Positions 21,363-32,113 of a stretch of 64,000 nt of DNA are shown piece by piece; within the stretch, counting starts at the first letter, position 1; each line of letters starts with the position of its first letter. The translations under genes were made by a program, and so were the position numbers. The notes under the pieces are model-generated. The model did not search any database. It saw only the letters and a list, made by a program, of their open reading frames with translations, and was not told where the DNA came from. The stretch comes from Cuscuta epithymum (taxonomy: Eukaryota > Streptophyta > Magnoliopsida > Solanales > Convolvulaceae). Location: assembly GCA_945859915.1 (NCBI GenBank), contig CAMAPF010000021.1:1199501-1263500 (forward strand), read 5' to 3'.

Positions 21363-21620
21363 CTCCCTCCGTCCCAAATTATAAGATACTTTTCGGTTTA
21401 GGATGTTTGACCGACGATAAAACAAATGGATCCCTGTGTGCACTCAAATTAATTTTAGAAAAAAGAATTACATATTCAGAAACTACATTAAAACCGCTAC
21501 AAAATCTGCAAAAAATAATTCAAATTTCATAAAATTTTGATATATAAAGTAAGAGATTAAGAGTGATTTGTGTTGACCAAGTGAATAGTAAAGACATCTT
21601 ATAAAATGGGACAGAGGGAG
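21363..21620. mobile_element. Stowaway (Tc1/mariner) MITE
   Basis: CTCCCTCCGTCCC at the left and its near inverse GGGACAGAGGGAG at the right, with TA duplications outside. It shares internal sequence (ACTACATTAAAACC, TTGATATATAAAGT, TTGACCA(A/T)GTGAATAGT) with the copy at 52409-52685. Confidence 0.93.
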
Positions 21621-21707
21621 TACAAATTAGGACAATCTTCACCGTAAATTGTAAAGCTTATTTCAAATTATAAATTTAGTAAAGTTGGGAATTTACTAAA
21701 TTATAAA

Positions 21708-22160
21708 GGCTAAAGGGTCAAATAGGCCCTTGAACTGACTTAAAGTGTTCAATTAGCCCCTTATATAGGAGGTTCTGCCTGGCCGTCGCCAATTGGGGCG
21801 GTTCCCGGTGGAATTTTTTGATGAAATTTTTTGAGCATCTTCTTCATTAAGTCTAGTTTAATCATACCAAAGTTCAGCTAAAAATTCAACCGGAAAGGCA
21901 GTCAAATGATTTTTTGAAGATAACTGCGAAGTTAAACAACGCAGTACATTTCGAAAAATCATTTAACTCCCTTCCCGATTGAATTTTTAGCTGAAATTTG
22001 GTATGGGTAAACTAGACTTAATGAAGAAGATGCTCAAAATATTTCATCAAAAAATTTCACCGGGAACCGCCCCAATTAGCGACGGACGGGAAGAACCTCC
22101 TATATAAGGGGCTAATTGAACACTTTAAGTCAGTTCAAGGGCCTATTTGACCCTTTAGCC
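21708..22160. mobile_element. Long-palindrome element, copy C (453 bp)
   Basis: Arms of about 220 bp with outermost ends GGCTAAAGGGTCAAATAGGC / GCCTATTTGACCCTTTAGCC. Inside are CCTTATATA(A/G)G(A/G)GG, GGGCGGTTCCCGGTG, TTTTTTGATGAAATTTTTTG, AAGTCTAGTTTA and ATTCAACCGG-type blocks, meeting at a TAACTGCG...CGCAGTA core near 21930. Same family as copies A, B, D, E and F. It also shows outer sequence missing from the others. Confidence 0.85.
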
Positions 22161-23399
22161 TTTTTTTAGCCAATTATAAATTAAGTTATTTTCACTTATT
22201 CATAGTTTCATACTTACAAAAAGTATCACTGCACCTATTGGGGATCTCTTCAATGTAATTGTATTCATGTGAACACCCAAAATTATAAAAAAAATAAGAA
22301 TATATGGCTGAATTAGAGTAAGACTACGTAATTCATTTGAAAAACTGCCGGCAACATACCAAGCTGGTAGTGATAGTATGACTTTTCAATTTTATTACCA
22401 TTTCCCCCACATTTTATCTATATGACCATATATAAAAATAGTCTTTTTTAAAATTTGACTTTCGTATTGTAATTCTCTTTTCTGTTATACTCATAAATTT
22501 ATCATACTCCTTACTTTTTACTTGCGTTATCCATTTTTTTTAGTTTTTTAACAATAACCCAACTTTTATATATTCCTATACCAGAAAAAGTTGATTATGT
22601 TTTCAATATCGGACTCATCATTCACTTATACTCCGTATTAAAGAATATATTTATCCTATTGTAATTTAGGAAACTTACTTACGTGTTTTATCCTATTTTG
22701 AGCAACTTTTATTGTTTTGTAACAAATTCCTTTTGCATGGAGACATGGAGTTGTAGGATATTCTATTATTATGCAGTGGGAAATGTAATCGGAATGTGCG
22801 GACAATACATTATCTAGTGGATCGGAGTATCCAACCTTTTGACCTACAAAACCACCTTATTTATATGACTCAAAAAATTGAAATGTATTCTAGTCCATGA
22901 AATATGCCACCTTAAATTTCAGTGTCTAATAAAATGATTTATTTCCTTTTATCATCACAATCGAAATGTATTATGACCCATGTGGAGATTATTTTCACTT
23001 CAAAAAAATAATGTCAATTGCATAATCTATTGGAAACTCTTGAATTCATCAACTTATAGAGAGTTGAAATAACGTAGACAGAGCTGAAAGTAGTCTGAAA
23101 CTCCTCCATGGAGTTTCGAACCTGAAACCCCCATACGACCATCAGTTGAGCGAGCTGGATTGATTCCTCAATTTCACTGGACTCATTCACATTTTAGTTT
23201 TTCTTTAAAGTAATGTAAAATTACTCATTCTCATGTTAACTTATTTACGAGAATGCACCACACAAGTTCAATCATTTGATCAATACTCGTAAACTATGTA
23301 GATTTATGGCTTCTTTTTATTTCAAACTATGATAAATATTGTGAATGATATACTTTTAGTGAAACCATCTAACATGTGATCGTGACTAATCGGTAGTGA
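22161..23399. other. AT-rich intergenic DNA
   Basis: About 1.2 kb with no recognised gene. The motif ATACTCCGTAT occurs more than once here and across the window. Confidence 0.45.
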
Positions 23400-23407
23400 C
23401 TTCCAAC

Positions 23408-23820
23408 CAGGGGCGGAGCCAAGGGGGGTCAGGGTGGTCAGCCGACCCCGCTGAAAGTTTGAGAGTATAGAGCTCTGAAATATCTTCGATTTGATATATT
23501 ATGGCTCCCGTAACTCATTACGAGTAAAAAGTTATGACTTCTGCAAAATCAGGACTATCTAAATGTAAAATTAGCAAAATTTGATGCATATTATAGATTA
23601 TTTTCACAAATTTTAAAATTAGGGTATAATTCAGTCAACACTTGCATGAATGACTCAGAAATAGAGCAAAGACAATCTATCATTTTGCTACGAATGTCTA
23701 TTTATCTAAACTACATATGAAATATTCAAATTAGACATTGTTTAAAAACGATCTAACATTTTCATTCTGTATATAGGTTGAGTTTCGACCCCCTAAGCCA
23801 TTTTTCTGGCTCCGCCCCTG
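23408..23820. mobile_element. hAT MITE, 413 bp
   Basis: Ends CAGGGGCGGAGCCA and TGGCTCCGCCCCTG form near-perfect inverted repeats. An exact 8-bp duplication CTTCCAAC lies at 23400-23407 and 23821-23828. Non-coding interior. A different hAT family from the elements at 34 and 2372. Confidence 0.93.
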
Positions 23821-23828
23821 CTTCCAAC

Positions 23829-24605
23829 TACTTTTTGGTGAGTTTTCCAAAGACTTTTTGGAGAATGTTTTTTTAAAATTATTTCATCGATGATAGACGC
23901 GATCTTTTAGATAACTTTTATCTAAAACGTTTTCTAGTGAATTTTTTAAAACTTTTTCACCGAAAAAGTTCCAACCGCGATCGATGGCTAAGTCATGGTA
24001 AGAGTATGGCGGGGGAGGCTGTTTCGGTTGATATAGGAGATAGAAGAAATTTGAAATAAATTTATAGTTTTGAATATTTAAACAAAACTAATCATATTTT
24101 CATCTATCACAAAGTTGCTATTTTTTATTAAAGAATTGCACTCCAAATGAATCCAATATCACAAATAAACCAATTTAAAGTTCATACTTTTTAATTTCAA
24201 GTTTAAGTCATATATGAATTACATTTTTAAACTTAATTACCTCTGAAAATCTCAATCGGAATAGTAGCATTGTATGTTTTTTGCTCTTTATATTTGGCCT
24301 GGATGACTTATACCGCGAGAATGTACCACTAGATAAGTTATACTCCATAAAAAATGTGGAGTTTTGGTAGGTGTCTTATTCCTATATATTTGAATTTGCT
24401 TTAGCCTAAGGTCTATTTGAGTCTTTGTCAATCTTAATACTTTTTTAAGATGGCAAGATGAAAGATTTCTTACCAAAAGAGTCACGGGATCCAACTATTG
24501 AATGCATTTATTTTAGAGAAAAATAATTATATCATGTACAAGTGTTTTAATTAGGGGATATATTGTACACACTACTTGTTGCAGATTAAATATAAAGCCT
24601 ATATA
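23829..24605. other. Upstream region of the GDH gene
   Basis: AT-rich, no gene. Part of it must be the promoter of the GDH gene. No specific element recognised except the TATA box listed next. Confidence 0.4.
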
Positions 24606-24615
24606 TACACTCTTC

Positions 24616-24624
24616 TATAAATAT
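24616..24624 (+). promoter_or_regulatory. TATA box of the GDH gene
   Basis: TATAAATAT about 90 bp upstream of the GDH start codon, a normal distance for a plant core promoter with a leader of some 60 nt. Confidence 0.55.
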
Positions 24625-24705
24625 ATACCCCATTACTTCCATATTTGCTCCATTAATTGAGGAATCATATCGCAGCTCTAGCATTGCTTTAGAGGAATCG
24701 TCATC

Positions 24706-27700
24706 ATGAATGCTTTAGCAGCAACCAATAGAAACTTTAAACTTGCAGCTCGTCTCCTAGGCTTGGACTCCAAACTTGAGAAGAGTTTGCTTATCCCATT
24801 TCGAGAAGTCAAGGTTTACTTTTGCTTCCCTCTCTCCCTCCATATATGTTTCTTTTTTACTTGTTGCTTGATTTGTTTGATTTTTTTTAGAGGAATTGAT
24901 TTGTTTGATTTTGAACATAAAAAAATCAGGTTGAGTGTACAATACCAAAAGATGATGGCTCCTTGGTATCTTTTGTCGGATTCCGCGTTCAACATGATAA
25001 TGCTAGAGGCCCCATGAAAGGTGGAATCAGATACCATCCTGAGGTAATTTTGATCATCACAATGATCTCTCCTTGTTGAGCAAACCCAAAATATTGCCGT
25101 GCGACCGGTTACATAGTGCTCCTTAGCTTGTTTTGTAGAGCCCATTTGAGATGACTTTTGCAGCATGTATAAAAGTGCTTTTTTAGAGAACTTGATGTTG
25201 CTTTTATTGATAAACAGAAACTATAACATTTGTTAGTTTGAGATCATCAAATTTTAGCTTTTATAAGGCTAAAAACACTTTCTCTACAAACTTTTGAAAA
25301 AAGGACAAGCATTTAGAAAAGCGTTTTTCAGTCATCCCAAACATGCACCAAATCGTTAGTTGATAAGCCGTTATTCTTTAAAAACCTTCATGACACACAT
25401 ATTTATTGTGTTTGTAGAATCTGTTGTTTTTCAGTCATGTTTTTTTGAAAATCCATTCTATTTTAATGTTAGTTAGGTCTGTGTTGCATGTCATGGCATC
25501 CATATTCTAGAGTTTACATGAATTGAATATTCTGATCAATTATAAGGGTTGTGAATACTGTAGGTTGATCATGATGAGGTGAATGCATTAGCACAACTGA
25601 TGACATGGAAAACAGCAGTTGCAAACATACCATACGGTGGAGCCAAAGGAGGGATAGGGTGCAACCCTGGGGAGCTGAGCGTCTCTGAACTCGAGCGACT
25701 CACTCGCGTTTTTACTCAGAAAATTCATGATCTTATTGGAGTTCAAATTGACGTACCTGCGCCTGACATGGGAACCGGTCCCCAGACGATGGCTTGGATT
25801 CTTGACGAATACTCAAAGTTTCATGGCTACTCACCTGCTACCGTTACTGGAAAACCAATCGTAAGTGACTTAAGACACGAGATCTTATCCTAAAAAGTTA
25901 ATCTAATTGACTACAGGGACATATTCATTTTATCATTGCGTTTTGACAAAAACAGGACCTGGGAGGATCTTTAGGCAGAGATGCAGCTACAGGAAGGGGG
26001 GTTCTGTTTGCAACAGAAGCTTTACTTAAAGAACATGGGAAGTGCATTGCGGGGCAGCGCTTCATTATACAGGTACACATCGGTAATGATGCTTCAATTT
26101 CAAGGATATCTCTGAAAAACTAAAGGTCTGTTTGCACCACGGAAAATTCTAAAAAGGAGGAAAAAAATATGTTGAAAAAAGTTACTTTTATGGTTGACTT
26201 TATACCGGAAAAGAAAATGAAATATGATTAATTTTTTGTTTCCATGTATTCGAATTTAAAATAATGACAACTATATGACTAAAAGAGTTATAGGCAAAAA
26301 TATGACATTTACTACTCAGTAACCATGATGATACTATCATAGTGACTGTAGTAATCATGTTTATGGTGATGTTCTACTCTACTATTTGTAATGACCATGC
26401 AAGAAGTATTTTGAAATAGATAAAGTGACCATGTATACAAATTTTCCTCTGTTATTGGAAAAATGCCTTTAGATTTCTTTATGTTTGTATAGTGGAAACC
26501 ATAGAATGAATTCAATCATATCTAAAATAAATTTAATGAGACTTTCCCACAAAACTTCTTTCCTTCCAGTTCTCTCTCCATTATATGCTCTCCCCTAGTA
26601 TTGTCTAAGTTCCAAATGGACGGTAATGGAGTTCTGCTTTTCCTCACACAGGGATTTGGAAATGTTGGTTCGTGGGCTGCTCAGCTCATAAGTGAGGAAG
26701 GCGGAAAGGTTGTTGCGGTCAGTGATGTCACTGGAGCTATAAAGAATGAGAAAGGGTTAGACATTACTGCTCTGATGAACCATGTGAAAGAGAACCATGG
26801 TGTGAAAGGGTTTCATGGTGGGGATGCAGTGGATCCAAACTCTATACTGGTTGAAGACTGTGACGTTCTAATTCCAGCTGCTCTTGGAGGTGTCATTAAC
26901 AGGTTGGTTATTGGCACAAGTAAAATAATATAGATATCATGGTTTGAACTTTGAACCAAATTTTGAAGCAACTCTCTTATGTTCCATTGTTTTTTGACTT
27001 TCTGATCTCAATGAAGGGAAAATGCAAAAGACATCAGAGCCAAATTTATTATTGAGGCTGCTAACCATCCGACTGATCCGGAAGCCGATGAGGTTAGTAT
27101 AGGATTAAGGGGTTATCAACATTGGTTTAGAGGTCCCCACCCAGAAGCAAGGCTATAGGGGGTCAGTTCTGGATTCCGTTTTGGACTGCCCGAATCTGGG
27201 GTGGTGGAACCAGCTATTCCGGATCTGATTCTGATATGTTTCCTGCTCAATTGTTAACCTTAATGAAACGGTCCAGACCTGTTTAGAACCAGACCATAAA
27301 ATACTCATTCACCAGTACCGGTTTGGTGGTTCCCGTTCGATTTTCAGTTAACCCCCTCCCCCCCTCCCCCCCCAAGGTTATGTTCTGATCATTTAACCCA
27401 CTTATAGTCTTTTGGATGAATGATTTTGGAGCAGAAACTTTAGAAGACTCGATTGATATCTTTATATAACTTGAGATTATGAAGAAATTATAAATTAATG
27501 ATGCCCCCTTCCAAGCCCATCCATCCAAATTGACCTAGATACTATGATTAATAAACTAGATGATATATTTCCAGCTAGGGGCTAGGCCATATATTTTACC
27601 TGAGTATTTGGTATTCTGCAGATTTTAGCAAAGAAAGGGGTTGTGATTTTGCCAGACATTTATGCGAACTCAGGTGGAGTTACTGTGAGCTATTTTGAGT

Positions 27701-27980
27701 GGGTTCAGGTGCTTAATTACCTTCACACCTAAACTTACATTTACTAATAGATTGCATGTCCTGAGTTCTTGATTCTGTTTAACCATTTGTGTAGAACATT
27801 CAAGGGTTTATGTGGGATGAGGAGAAAGTGAATGCAGAGCTTCACAAGTATATGACCAGAGGATTGAGAGGTGTGAAGGATATGTGCAGAACTCACAACT
27901 GTGATCTTCGTATGGGTGCATTTACACTAGGAGTTAGCCGAGTCGCCCGGGCTACGCTTCTTAGGGGATGGGAAGCCTGA
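24706..27980 (+). CDS. GDH1: NAD(H)-dependent glutamate dehydrogenase (mitochondrial)
   Basis: Eight exons: 24706-24813, 24930-25043, 25564-25860, 25956-26072, 26652-26902, 27017-27092, 27622-27708, 27795-27980. All introns are GT-AG. Joined, they give 411 aa, exactly the plant GDH length. It starts MNALAATNRNFKLAARLLGL, an N-terminus shared by plant GDHs. Key sites: RGPMKGG with K66, K90 in MTWKTAV, catalytic K102 in GGAKGG, D142 in APDMGTG, and the Rossmann loop GFGNVG at 213-218 for NAD(H). It interconverts glutamate with 2-oxoglutarate and ammonium in mitochondria, linking nitrogen and carbon metabolism. The coenzyme-domain sequence looks closer to GDH1 than GDH2 types; that choice is less sure than the family. 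No lesions. Confidence 0.97.
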
Positions 27981-28573
27981 GAAGGATTTGGATGCATCTT
28001 TTTTCTTTTCTTTTGGAATGTAACAGGCAGTAAACACCGTTTACTTTGCCATGCGGGCTTCTTCATCTTTATGCTTCCTAATGAATAACTGACTTTTACC
28101 ATATCATTCCCTCAGACTATTTAAAATGGGGTCACACTTATTTAAGTGAGAATGATTAAAATGTTCTTTCATTTTCCAAGTTTGCATCCGAAATACTGCA
28201 TATTAGGATCTCAAATACTGACATGGGGTAACAAATTCTCCAGAATCTCAATCATTTTAGATTATGTCAATTAAAAAAATCTGTAAAATATACTCCGTAA
28301 GTAATATACTAATCTCATTACATTTTCAAAACAAGGTTAAGAATGCAATTTTTCCTAACAAGAAGTTTCCGATATTTATACAAAAAATCCACCAATATTT
28401 CCATAAATTCAAGTGCTTCGGCTTCAATAATAACATATACCTATTAGTAGGGAAGGGGAAAATACCATGGAGTCTCCAAAGGCCTAATCCATTCCAGTTG
28501 CACTAGATTTAGGATAGGTATTAAGGACATATAAGAAAAATAACTAATCCATTACGTTTAGATTTCATAATGG
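27981..28573. other. Shared 3' region between two convergent genes
   Basis: About 0.6 kb between the stop codons of GDH (+) and the minus-strand gene that ends at 28574. Both 3' UTRs must lie here. A possible poly(A) signal variant AATGAA is at about 28080. No other feature. Confidence 0.45.
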
Positions 28574-31065
28574 CTACAAAATTCTATACGAAACCGAACC
28601 TCTGGCAGTCTCAACAACCAGCCTATTCATTTTAATGAGTAGCAGCAGGTAAGATCTTGCTTTAGGCCCTGCAATGATAAAACCATAAAAATCAACCACT
28701 TTATCTTCTAAATTTGGAGTTTTTCTTCCTATGGAAGTAACAAATAAACAAAGAAATTTCCCTAAATAGGAGTAAAAACGTTTTGGAATTCCAAAACAGG
28801 ATCACTATGTTTTTATTTTCTAAATAAGTGTAATAACTGATATTCTTGAAAAATACTGCCAATTATTACAGTACAATGCCATATTTAAAGCATGGCAATG
28901 CAAAATATGGCAGTGAAAGATTGCAGTACGTTAAGGGAAAAAACATACTTCATAGTACTCTTAGGAATTTTACATTGTTTTTACAACTATTTCGGGAAAT
29001 TTCCCAACAGAATATTAGGTATAGTACATGAAATGTCCACATTGACCCCATTTTACTATTAGAATGACTTTAGAACTTGTAGGATCATATGCGTTAAAAC
29101 TCATTGAAAAGTGGAACAAACAATAGAATTGAATATTGAATTCATACCCAATCCTAAAGATTCAACTTCATCCATTTGAATGACACTTGGTTTAGTGTTT
29201 TTTCTTCTAAGACATGCATTCATCTTCTCAACAGCGACAATCAGGTCCTGTAAGATGGCATTAGCCATTAAGCATATTCTCTTGATTACAACCCTCCTAG
29301 GGAAGAATTTGTAATTATAAGACATAATAAAGGACATAACCCACTTCTTCCATAGGATTAATCATAAATAAGACCATTGGTTAACTGCTTCAACTAATGA
29401 ATAATAAAAAATATAATACGATGTAAGCATTTACCTCCCATGATGCTAAACTCTTCATATTCTTAGGAAGAATCTCATAATCATCTAGTGACACACTTAT
29501 CAAGGAAGTAGGGTCTTCAAATGTAATCGATGCATGGTCCATTACATCTAAGTTAGAACATTTGCACATCAATGTATATTCTATCACCAAGAGAACATCT
29601 TAACAGAAAGCAACTAGATTTAGACATCCGGAAAAATCCAACATTTTTATCAATGATTGAACAGATTCCTCATCATTAGCTGCAGATTATGATTCACAGG
29701 AGGACCAAACAAGGACCTAAGAGATTAATATCGTTTTTGTATAGTAAACATCTGATGAAAGTTTAATCTACTAACCTTCAGGTGCAAGAGCAGCTACACA
29801 TGCATCCGAAAATCCAAGATTTTGTAAGCTCAGTGTATCGTCTAGTCTGACAAGGTCAAGGACCACTCACCAGTAATGTACTAATACATCATAGCTGAAT
29901 AAATCTTTCAATACAAGATAAGATCATAAACAAGACAGCAACAAGTTAAATAATTGTCAAAATCACTTTTTGGTTTCATTTCAAGGACACAAAAACAAAC
30001 CTCCAAAATTCATGGGGTGAGTTTTCAGGTTCAGCATAGGTTATGTTAAGTTTAATTCTGGGTTCACCTTGTCAGTTTGCAATTTATAGTAACAACCAAA
30101 AATTTCACAATATCTGGTTTTATCTCAGAGAACATCCAAAAACTCCACATAACCCAGTATTGAAGAACGCCCAACTTAAAATGTTTACTTCTAAGTAACT
30201 TTAATATGTTCACTTATCATAATTTCTATATTTCAAAATCCTTCACTGCATTAACTTAACTTTACCAAATACTACGTAAATAGCTAAACAACATTTATAT
30301 ATGTTTGGTACATCCAAATTCACCCCATTTTAAATAAAACTAAGCTTTCTTAAGTTCACAAAGTTTACTTAAATTAAATCTATCCAAATGGACCCTTAAG
30401 AAAGCTAAGGAACTTCAAAGTTCATTTAGCAAGGTAGATAACCCTTCAGAGCATAGACATTCTAGAGGAACGGAAAAGATACAAAGGGTCGTCTTCAATT
30501 TTCTTTGTGAAGCCAAGACTGCTGAAGTCATCTGATGGTCCTTCATTTTCCTCTTCTTCATCTTCATAGTCAGCATCAACTAATGCCCCCAAATAGGAGC
30601 AGATTTGAGAAACATATCATTAATATTCAGAAGTCATAAAATCAAAGCAATATACTTGCGTTGTATGCACTACTTACAAGAGGAGGTGTATCCCAGGGAG
30701 GGGAGGTGGTCCTGGAGAGACAGGAGTTGATTTTGGTTCTCCTTGTAGACTTCATTGCAGTGGCCAAGCAGCTCTTCAAACGACACCGTTCCCAAGGACA
30801 TAGATTCCAACAAGTTGAGCTTGCTGCTGGCCGACGACACCCTCCAGTTCAGGCCTTGCACGAACGTCGTCGATGCAGAGTCTGATGCAAATATATATGC
30901 GGGCAATCATTTTCCAAAACAGAAAAGGTAACTTTATTAGGAAGAAGTCATACCTAGAGGGATGGGGCGGCGACCGACAGACTGGGTGAGGGCGTCGCAG
31001 CTCGTCTGTAGGTGGTTGCAGAAAGCGGCGGCGGTTTTGCTGAATTTCTCGATCGTTGCGTCCAT
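28574..31065 (-). CDS. Conserved plant protein, 281 aa, eight exons, function not assigned
   Basis: Exons on the minus strand: 31065-30954, 30881-30678, 30579-30483, 29846-29776, 29679-29626, 29547-29435, 29247-29148, 28668-28574. All use GT-AG, and phases fit throughout to give 846 nt with one stop. The limits of exons 5 and 6 are the least certain. The protein begins MDATIEKFSKTAAAFCNHLQ. It has a helical N-terminal third (FEELLGHCNEVYKENQNQLL), an acidic linker (DADYEDEEEENEGPSDD) and short conserved blocks (LSLQNLGFSD, MKSLASWEDLIVAVEKMN). It ends with LGLGPKARSYLLLL and MNRLVVET. I recognise this as a plant-conserved family, possibly of spindle/kinetochore-associated type, but that is weak recall. 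A MITE lies in intron 7. The frame is intact. Confidence 0.85.
28753..29004. mobile_element. Inverted-repeat MITE in intron 7
   Basis: Third copy of the 763-991 family. Ends GAAATTTCCCTAAATAGG and its near inverse CTATTTCGGGAAATTTC, with TATGTTTTTATTTTC inside and repeated ATGGCA(G/A)T words at the centre. It sits wholly within an intron of the minus-strand 281-aa gene, so coding is unaffected. Confidence 0.65.
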
Positions 31066-31196
31066 TACTGACTCGGTGGTCACTCGGAGAGTTTGAAAAT
31101 GAGGCGGACAGACACAGTATCATCTTACGCGTTTCAAGTAAGAAATCATTTGTGTCTTTATTTATATTGTGTTTCACATCGAAAAGCACCAACGAA

Positions 31197-31269
31197 GCGC
31201 CTGTAGCTCAGTGGATAGAGCGTCTGTTTCCTAAGCAGAAGGTCGTAGGTTCGACCCCTACCTGGCGCG
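31197..31269 (+). tRNA. tRNA-Arg(CCT): tRNA-Arg (anticodon CCT)
   Basis: A 73-nt cloverleaf. The acceptor stem GCGCCTG pairs with CTGGCGC, with one T-T mismatch. D arm GTAGCTCAGTGGATAGAGC holds the A box. The anticodon stem TCTGT/GCAGA closes loop TTCCTAA with anticodon CCT, which reads AGG. The T arm GTAGGTTCGACCCCTAC holds the B box. The discriminator is G. No intron and no encoded CCA, as in nuclear tRNA genes. A T-rich run about 15 nt downstream fits Pol III termination. It lies 132 bp from the divergent start of the 281-aa gene. Confidence 0.97.
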
Positions 31270-31738
31270 ATTAAATTTTGTATTTTTCCCTTATCTTTTG
31301 TGAGAGGAAACTTCTGGTGGTTTGCAATATTTCTACCTTGAACTTTGAGGATTTAGAACTATGTTAAATGAATACGGAGTACATCTTTAAACTTATTATT
31401 ATACGAAGTACTAGTTTTCAATTTCCTAAATGCCCAAGTAATTTATCTTGTAAAAAACTTCAAAAAATATATAACCTTATTTCATATGACTACTTTTGCA
31501 ATTGGATGTTAAAGTATAAAGGTAGAGGGAAATCTTTGAACTGTCAACCTTTCATTTTGTTAGTCCCTTGACTTCTAAAATTAGTTTTGATAGTATAAAA
31601 ATCACTTTTACATATAGATGACAAAATAAAAATAAAAAGTCCATAACTCAGCATGCAAAGTAGGTCTTAATGGAGACCGGCTTGATCTTGATTGAGTAGA
31701 GTTTTCTAATAATATCACTCTTTATAAGCTATGTTATA
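31270..31738. other. Intergenic, nothing recognised
   Basis: AT-rich. Contains the Pol III T-run just after the tRNA and no other feature. Confidence 0.4.
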
Positions 31739-31935
31739 TGCCCTCCATCCCGATGTACTTTCCCAAGTATAAAGTAGGTGAGAAATAAGAATAGTAAAAA
31801 CTGTGTGATTGATATTTGTGCAGAGGAGAGAGAAATGTGCAGAACCATAAATTAGTTATTTTAATGAAAAAATGACAAAGCTTTTTGGGACAATCAAAAA
31901 GGAAAATTTGGCAAAGTCAAATGTGATAGAGGGAG
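31739..31935. mobile_element. Stowaway-like MITE
   Basis: Left end TGCCCTCCATCCCG and right end GATAGAGGGAG, with TA on both sides. The interior, with a CAGAGGAGAGAGAAATGTGCAG-like run and TTTTGGGACAATC, resembles the copy at 39741-39921. It lies 8 bp left of the short-LTR Copia target duplication. Confidence 0.8.
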
Positions 31936-31948
31936 TATAACAATTAAC

Positions 31949-32067
31949 TAATAGTGTAGTTTTAATATTATTATTATTGTGGAACTCTTTATGTAATTAT
32001 AACTCTTTTGTCTATATATATATCTGCCAGGGCTACCATAAGGGTTAAGCCTGGTATTATTCTCACA
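31949..32067 (+). repeat. 5' LTR of short-LTR Copia (119 bp)
   Basis: Begins TAATAGTGTAG and ends TTCTCACA. Compared with the 3' LTR it lacks the initial TG. A TCTATATATATATC block is the likely TATA region. Confidence 0.9.
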
Positions 32068-32080
32068 TGGTATCAAGAGC
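32068..32080 (+). other. Primer-binding site
   Basis: TGGTATCAAGAGC directly after the 5' LTR, complementary to initiator tRNA-Met with one extra A. Confidence 0.9.
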
Positions 32081-32113
32081 CAAAAATCCCTAATTTTTTT
32101 TCTCGTCTACGAC

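Noticed and set aside
24706..25017. 103-codon frame at the GDH start
   Set aside because: Reads through intron 1 of GDH and shifts frame. The spliced exon 1-2 model gives the true protein.
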